Assembly (NCBI GenBank): GCA_036023115.1
Contig: JAYKKT010000059.1
Location: forward strand, 8,772,001-8,836,000
Source of the DNA: Brasenia schreberi
Lineage: Eukaryota; Streptophyta; Magnoliopsida; Nymphaeales; Cabombaceae
Length of the DNA stretch: 64,000 nucleotides
Reading direction: 5' to 3'
In this document: positions 55,576 through 64,000 of the stretch, piece by piece
Numbering within the stretch: the first letter of the stretch is position 1
Layout: every line of letters begins with the position of its first letter
Program-made: the position numbers and the translations under genes
Notes under the pieces: model-generated
What the model was told of the DNA's origin: nothing
Databases searched by the model: none
What the model saw: the letters and a program-made list of their open reading frames with translations, nothing else

Positions 55576-57817
55576 AGTCAGTTTGCCTTATTGACTTTGA
55601 GGTTTGCTGCATTTTTTATTAACTCTCATTATATGCTAGTTGTAACCTTCAAATCTTCTACTTTTTTCTTGTGCCAGTGAAACTATTCCAGACTGTGAAA
55701 ATGTGAGAGTGTTTGTGCAAACTTTCTTTGAAATGATTAAAGATGTTAAAACCCGTGGAATTTACTGCCAAATATAGCAGTAACCCTTCTTTACAATTGG
55801 ATCACGTTCTTCACTATGCAAATATATCCTTAAACGGAAAAGGTACCACAAATACTGTCTGCTAAGCTGTAAAAGTGAGCCTCCCTCCATCTCTCTCTCT
55901 CACACGTCAAGAGGAATATATTAATTTATGTGTCTACACATCAACTGTCAGTATCTTGATGTGTGGCTGCGTGCTTCTTGCATGTTTATAACTTCATATG
56001 CCTGTGTAAAAGAATGTTGCAACGTTAATGGGATACAAAAGGAAACTAAAATCATGATATGCCACCATGCCTCTCTTGTTTCTTACGCTTTAAATGGATT
56101 TTCCTATTCTTTTCTGGCACTTTCGGTTTCTGCTTCTGTAGTCATATCATCCAATGATCCTATATTTGTTTCTTTTATGATTTCTTTTTAATGCCATTTG
56201 TACCTATGACCCTGAGGCCAGCCCGTGTCGACCCCCAGAACCAAATGAACCAGACCAGCCCTCCTAAAAAAATGGGCCAGAAATTTTATGCTATAAACTG
56301 ACGTTCTTTCGCTCATCTCTACTTATTGTCTATAGCCACATGTCCTTGCAACCACAGTTCCAAGGAACCATGTTTTTGTGTTGTTTCGCGAGTGGTATTG
56401 ATGCTTGGGAATATACACGACGTAGAAACGCAAGTAGTACTTACCCACATGGGCTTGCAATGAAATGTTGGCATGCTTGTGTTTGATTCACATGCGTACA
56501 TGCATGCACACACACATATATATGCATATATACACACTCACACATGCAGTATATACTTTACATTATTATTACATACATACATGTATATATGATTTCTATT
56601 TATGTGTATAGTTTACACGCTTATGTGTGTGTATACACACACATATATATGTATTAATGTATGAATATTATATGATTCTCATAGTAAATATACAATATGA
56701 GGTTGTTGTCAGGTAGACTTGACCCAACCCAGGTGACATAGGTCTAGGAATGGCCTACAATTTAAACCATGAGCTATTTGTTGAGTCCATTTACAATCGG
56801 ACCTCACCCTTAGAGAAGTTTGAATTGCACTTAGGTCATTGGCATACCTGGCAGTCTTGACTTGCATGCAACAAGTTCAACGCGTGGGCGTGCAAACCCA
56901 ACTTAGACCTAGCCAAAAAAATTAAATTGAAAACTATAGCCCACGGTTTTACTGTTGAGTATCCTACATTTGCTTTATCCAGAAGAAGTACTTAGCCTTC
57001 ACTATGATTGCCTGTAGAAGCTATGGTTAAAGTCCTTCGAAAATCCTAACAAGCCTTTTGCCTTCGATATATGACTGGTTTGCCTTCCATGAAAATGAAC
57101 AGGAACCAGATCTGAGACTTCTCCAGACCAAAACACTTTTTGGATCAAGACTCATATTGGACAATATTTTGGATAATTGTTTTTGTAATTGCATTTGGAT
57201 CAATAGTTGCTTTTGTAACTTCATAGGGTCCGGACCTGATCCCATTGATGAAATGGCGGGCTGGAGATTAGTGTGTGAATCTACATCCAAGTAGTACTGC
57301 AGGGCTGGAGACGTCTTGGATCTGGACCCGATTCTACTGGCATTAGCCATTGCTGTTATATAATAATTTCTTGAGAAAGTTTCATAAAGCAGACTTCTGA
57401 TTTTAGCTGTCCTTCTATTCAACTAAAAGTTGAAACCTAAAGTCCTTGTTTTATGCCAAAAAATTTAAGTCTCAAATTGTAAGATTTGAGAAATCAAAAG
57501 GTATTTTTCTGAAATTTTCCTTATTCTTAAATTGAAAAAGAAAAGACAAGAAAGAAACTACACATAAAATGTTAGCTCATCTGTTACCGCTCTCAATTCA
57601 CGGGAAGTTGACTGTGAATTCGACTCTCGCAACGTATTCGATTCAAACCAAAATAGAAAGGAAAGAAAGAAGAGAAAGAAAGTGATACTTGCTAGCAAAT
57701 GGGAGAAGAAGCCATTTCATCACAAAGATTCTGGTAGAAGCCCAAGTTACAGTAGATATATGACTGCTTATAGTAGTCGGACTACATAGATACTTACACT
57801 GTCTATTACAGTAGTAT
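55576..57817. other. Intergenic DNA, no gene recognised
   Basis: The interval contains microsatellite-rich DNA (CA/TA tracts at 56508-56660) and short chance frames. A minus-strand frame at 57027-57422 (131 codons, containing MKLQKQLLIQMQLQKQLSK) has no recognisable domain, and I do not call it a gene. Confidence 0.4.
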
Positions 57818-59718
<1,901 letters not shown>

Positions 59719-59756
59719 TGATATTGTACATGCATGAACTCCTGGGTCACAATCTC

Positions 59757-59764
59757 TTTATATA
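59757..59764 (-). promoter_or_regulatory. TATA box of the cysteine protease gene
   Basis: On the coding strand the sequence is TATATAAA, followed by GAG, 38 nt before the ATG at 59718. This implies a very short leader. Two further ATG triplets (in TTCATGCATG) lie between it and the chosen start; the first would not read into the protease frame. Confidence 0.7.
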
Positions 59765-60037
59765 GAAGCAGCCATCGCTGCCTCATTACTTAGAAACGCC
59801 TCGTGTGAGCATGGTTTGTAATAGTCCACACTACACTTGGTCTTCATTACTAGAAAAGCCTAGTAGCACCCACCCTAGTGTAATCCCTGCATTTTCTTTT
59901 TTCTCAAAGTTAGCCATAAATATTCCACTTGTTGTTCTTCATTACCTACCTCGCAATTTATTCACAAAGATCCGCCTAACGATTTGTTTTTGTTGTTTTA
60001 CTTGTACCTTAGGATACATAAAGACAAATAAACTTCA

Positions 60038-60080
<43 letters not shown>

Positions 60081-61560
60081 AAATATAGACTCTTATGGCT
60101 CGCCCATTTGTTAACCCCTGCAAAATCAAGCCTGTTTGTGGGATCTGATGATCTAAAGGTCGATTCCTATTGATTCAATAGCGTCCTAAACACCCGTACG
60201 GCTTGAATTTCCAAAAGAAATACACAAAATTCAACACAATAATAGTGACCTCTCTCTCTCGAAGTACATAAATTAAAAATAAATATTCGAAGGGCCGTTA
60301 AACTTGTATTAAATGGTAAAAGCCTATCATAGTGACAGGAGAAGAGAGATAAAAGGGCAAATATATCGACCCAAAACTGGTTGTGTCCTGCACATTTTCG
60401 AAAAAAAAAATGTCTATTCTTTCCTTTCATAGAAAGATAACATATCCTTCAAAATGTCCTTTCTCTATAATATCTTTAGCACAAACAACTAGGTTCGAAG
60501 TTCAAATCAACCTCAACAGGGTCAGGGGAAGTCAACTAAATACTTGACAAAGGCGGTTCATACAAGGATTTAGGTGCAACTATAAGTTTGTGGATTCTAA
60601 CAGCATACAATCATTAACTGTTCAGCTCTCTCTCTCTCTCTCTCCATATATATATATAGATATATGTGTGTGTGTGTGTGTGCGTGTGCGTGTGCGTGCG
60701 TGGTTTTAGACTATGGGATCGATTGATATCTCAAATGGGTTTGAGAAAAAGGGGTCACCTGCCCAGGTGCTGTTGGTTGTGGAGGATGAGGACCTCTGTT
60801 ATGGTGTCGAGGGTGTCCGTCCGGCAGCGTACGTGTCTGAATGCCAACCACTTCGAAGTTAAGTGTGGTTTAACCTTCAAGTCTTGGGTGCATGAACGGC
60901 TCGCCTTGAGCGATCCGATTGAGTGCAATAAAAAAGTCAGGAATATCATGCCCCAAGTGTCATTGTGTGAGTGCCTTGAGTCTTTGCGTCATTCCCCTTA
61001 GTGATATAAAAGAAAACCGGTTAGTGTAGTGAGTCATTCAGCCTTTGTTAGAGAGAGAACATCATGACGAAGCAAACATCGACTGCCGCTACTGGTGCGA
61101 TAACAACTCTGTCATGGCTCTGAATGCCAAGATAAACACAGGGCCCCTCTTTTCCACACACCACGCCATAAAGGTTTATGCCATCAAAGAGCACATGGCC
61201 CCAAATATCCAAACATAACAGCGTGCAAGCTTTCAGTCACCTTCAATTAATATGGAATATTAGATTCAACACTAACCCTTGAATGGTGCATGTTATGGGC
61301 TTCAATAGTGATTAGTTACCGACGTCAAGAGTCACTCATAAAGTATCTTTTCTTGGTTGATAACTCCGAGAAACCATCTTTTGAGGGATTGGAGTAGATA
61401 CGTTCACACTTTTGAGTAAACTGGAACCGTTAACTGCCGGTTCTGGTTCTTCCAAAATTTTGAACCTCAATTAATTCGACGATTTTCTGAATCACTTATA
61501 TTAATTAATAAACTTTTAAATTTTAAAAGTATAATATTATATATATAAAGAAAAATCAGC
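59765..61560. other. Intergenic DNA with TG/TA microsatellites
   Basis: (TA)(TG)n at 60040-60078 and (CT)n(TA)n(TG)n at 60627-60702. A plus-strand frame runs 60666-61001 (111 codons), beginning inside the TG repeat, without recognisable domain. I see no gene that I can support. Confidence 0.45.
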
Positions 61561-61574
61561 CCCATGATGAATAA

Positions 61575-61885
61575 TTATCATGAGGCCTTGACGTGAGGCT
61601 GACCGCGTCTGTCAAGGGAAGGGACTTGAGCGGGAGCGAGTGTCATTCCCCTCACCCATCTGTTCCACCTGGTCATTAGAGCCGCTAGTGTCGAACGAAC
61701 GGTTGTTGAAGGACTTCATCCAAGGGAACTTACGACTACGACCTCTGAATCTGAAGCAACAAACGCAAACTGAAAGAGAAACGGAACCCTCATGATGTGA
61801 GTTTGTCAAGAACCCTCCATCCTGAGGCTTTGACAAACAGCCTCTGTCAAGGGAAAGGGGCTTGAGAAGGAGAGGGGTGCGAACT
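61575..61885. repeat. Diverged direct repeat of about 65 bp, 240 bp apart
   Basis: Around 61580-61640 (GAGGCTGACCGCGTCTGTCA AGGGAAGGGACTTGAG) and 61820-61880 (GAGGCTTTGACAAACAGCCT CTGTCAAGGGAAAGGGGCTTGAG) related sequences recur in the same direction. Between them a minus-strand frame (61612-61836, 74 codons) has a distinctive VCCFRFRGRSRKFPWMKSFN segment preceded by an acceptor-like TCTCTTTCAG. I cannot name it. It may be an exon of an unrecognised small gene or only repeat DNA. Confidence 0.4.
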
Positions 61886-62754
61886 GGTGGAAAGTGATGA
61901 ACCGAGACGGTTCGAACTGGAATCGAACCATTAGTTTTTACATTGATTCTAGGCTAATTTTTAAATATCTTAAATCATAACCGAACGGAAAGATTTTTGG
62001 GTTCAATTACGAAACTGAAACGGCCAGTTTCGATTACTGACGGTTTGGAGACCGATTCGATTTCGGTTTGCACAATCGGACTGATTCTGAATCGGCCATG
62101 TCTAGGTTGAAGACAACAGAAGGCCTTTAGATTATGTTTTCGATAGAAGCCTCTATCCATATGAGTCCTTTTCTATATTATGAACTATTCCTCTAATAGA
62201 AAGTTATATCGATCGGTACACCCCTTTTACTGTACACACCAATTTTCGTAAACACTCAAAATACTACTATAGTATTTTCTCTCTTTTGATGATTATACCT
62301 TCTTCTTCCGGCAACTGATTTTCATCCGTTAAAATGTGATATAGGCTTATTTGCAATCAACTATCAATTACTTAGAACCTAGTTGGAATCAAACGAATTA
62401 AGAAAAAAGAAAATCGAGTAGACGACCGATATGACCGATTTTTTAAAATTTTCTTGAATTTGAAAGGTCGGTGTTTAGTGAGATCATTGTGTTTTTGTTA
62501 GTTTGTCTAATTTCTTTTGGTTCCTTCCAATTTTTTCGATGTTTGAATATGATTCATGGGTTTGAGTAAAATCCAATAAATCGTTGAAATTTTGCATCGA
62601 AACATGGTACAAGTGTGTCTCTATTCACGGAAAAATGCACTTAAACTGCACCTCCCACTTAAGGGAAGATGCACTTGGGTTGCGTCTCCTTTAATTGAAT
62701 AGTATTTCATCCTGATTGATATGTATGTATTTATTATAAAATGACAAACAACTC
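61886..62754. other. Intergenic DNA, nothing recognised
   Basis: AT-rich. Repeated GAACCGATTCGATTTCGGTT-like words near 61900-62100 resemble low-complexity text often seen in plant intergenic repeats. There are no recognisable genes. Confidence 0.4.
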
Positions 62755-63340
62755 CAATGAAAGCACTTATGATGAAAATAATTTAGAGAAGACAATGATA
62801 GATTAAAGTACTTATCATATGATAACTAAGGAGAATGAAAATTATTGTTGCGCACCGAATAATGTTTTTGTTGATTGGTTGACAGATGAGATAGAAGATC
62901 ACTTTGTTGATTGGAAGGGTGATGTGCTTGATTATTCACTTATTTTTGTGATGGACGAAGTGTTTATGAGTCATAATGAACTTATTAAAGTATGTATGAC
63001 TAATTGGAAGAAAGTATAACATTGATATAGTTATTAATCGTTCGAAGAGCAAAGGCGTAATAAGCAAGGTATAACTTTGGTGTGAAAGAGTGACAAATAT
63101 AACAACTAGCCTTTTCCCATACTAGATGGGGTCAGTTACATGATTTTTTTTTTCCAAAAAACCCTATCATAATTTGAAGAATCCATGGTAAATAAAATCG
63201 ACAAAGTTTTACACTAGCTATCAGAAGACTAATGCAAGGGTGGTTCCTTACATGAACGGAGTTGAAAGGAGTGACAAATATAAGTACAATAAAAATATTG
63301 ATGTTGAAAGTACTAGATCGACGAATACTAAAAAGGTAGG
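62755..63340 (+). pseudogene. MULE-type transposase N-terminal relic, split by a SINE
   Basis: The frame 62819-63019 reads NNVFVDWLTDEIEDHFVDWK and SHNELIKVCMTNWKKV, then INRSKSKG and, after the SINE, GCERVTNIS. These parallel the relic at 22430-22690 and the F-x-S-R-x-E-L / LGCERGGKY signatures of FAR1/MULE-related proteins. Stops and frameshifts are present. No zinc finger or DDE catalytic domain is seen. Confidence 0.5.
63088..63282 (-). mobile_element. SINE-like element with 14-bp TSD (63102-63268)
   Basis: An exact 14-bp direct repeat, GAGTGACAAATATA, stands at 63088-63101 and 63269-63282, and the interrupted MULE text reads on across it. On the minus strand the element (167 bp) has the head CATGTAAGGAACCACCCTTG, then TAAAACTTTGTCG and CCATGGATTCTTCAAATTAT, and ends CTGACCCCATCTAGTATGGG AAAAGGCTAGTTGT. 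The GGTCCCAAGCCC...GGAGGAGGGTT block of its relatives is deleted. Confidence 0.85.
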
Positions 63341-63344
63341 TTAT

Positions 63345-64000
63345 TCATTTTTATTAGAGAAGATAATGTAGTAAATGGTTATTGAAAGTTACATATAGTG
63401 AATGTGAGACATAACTACCCTCTAAGCTTGTATCTTGAAGAGCATGCTTTTATAGGGAGATTGAATAGCTTTGAGTACAGTATAACAAAGAACCTCACAC
63501 AAAGTTATTACAAATCAAAGCATATTTTGATGCTTTTGAAACGTATGGAAGAAAGAAAATGAGATTACAATAAGATATATTTATAATGCAATGATGAAAA
63601 AAAGAAGAAGAAGATAGGAGTTCTTGAAATGTTCTACAACTACCATATGATCTACACCTTTACCATTATTATATATGGCATCGTAAAATCCTTAATTCGG
63701 ATATTGTTAATGAAATTATATTTATAAATGAGAGGAGATGTAAGTATCGACTTATATATACAAATGAGATGACCAAGAGATGATGTTGTACACAGTATCA
63801 AAGACAATCACTAGTTGTTATCATCAATTTGTATATGTAATTGTATAATTTTTAAATTTAAATGGTAATCGTGTATTTTGCTTGATTGATAGAGAACAAT
63901 ATTTGAATGGCAATCATGTATATAAGTTTTAGTAGCAACAAAACCAAATTGCTTTTATTATAATCATCATTTACATATACACGAAACTCAAACGAAAAAT
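63345..64000. other. Intergenic DNA, nothing recognised
   Basis: AT-rich with scattered short frames. Text near 63500-63640 (AAGAAGAAGATAGG, ATATATTTATAATGCAATGAT) is loosely like parts of hAT copy B but too short to assign. Confidence 0.35.

Noticed and set aside
57027..57422. A 131-codon minus-strand frame
   Set aside because: No domain, no splice context and low-complexity Gln/Leu text.
60666..61001. A 111-codon plus-strand frame
   Set aside because: It begins inside a (TG)n microsatellite and shows no recognisable domain.

Overview
The window is nuclear DNA of a flowering plant. Genes have many GT-AG introns, AT-rich introns and long (TA)n/(GA)n microsatellites. The retroelements are plant types: RTE-like LINEs with (TTG)n tails, Ty1/copia elements primed by initiator tRNA-Met, and hAT elements with a DUF659-like region. 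A DYW-type PPR gene is present. I cannot name the species. There are no CRISPR arrays, operons or bacterial features.

Layout. (1) 1649-21752, + strand: an intact 14-exon alpha/beta-hydrolase gene (EMB8/YheT-like, 572 aa). Its seventh intron is 9.86 kb and is a nest of LINE, copia, hAT and SINE insertions. (2) 22.4-36.5 kb: a gene-poor block with MULE, copia and hAT relics, one complete RTE-type LINE with a 20-bp target-site duplication (TSD), SINEs, and an inverted LINE pair. (3) 36943-37398, -: an ammonium-transporter pseudogene fragment. (4) 38900-41755, -: an intronless DYW-class PPR RNA-editing factor of 951 aa. (5) 44819-53923, -: a complete 9-exon plastid histidinol-phosphate aminotransferase gene (HISN6, 440 aa) with LINEs in introns 6 and 8. 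(6) 55320-55575, +: a broken EXO70-like exon. (7) 57818-59718, -: a two-exon papain-like cysteine protease (349 aa, SAG12-like). (8) 59.8-64 kb: intergenic DNA with microsatellites, a diverged duplication and a MULE relic split by a SINE.

The four intact genes are unrelated housekeeping or organelle-related functions, and no cluster logic is visible. The transposon layer is the most interesting part. A nested pair of LINEs starts 17 bp inside the splice donor of HISN6 intron 8. The frame stays open from exon 8 through the LINE reverse-transcriptase tail, so intron retention would make a chimeric protein. A 1140-bp non-autonomous hAT with an exact 8-bp TSD and dense CGTATCG-type subterminal repeats sits inside another LINE. 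A short SINE-like family shares both its head and its tail with the LINE family. The protease intron carries two tandem near-perfect hairpins.

All calls come from reading the sequence. No database search or alignment software was used.
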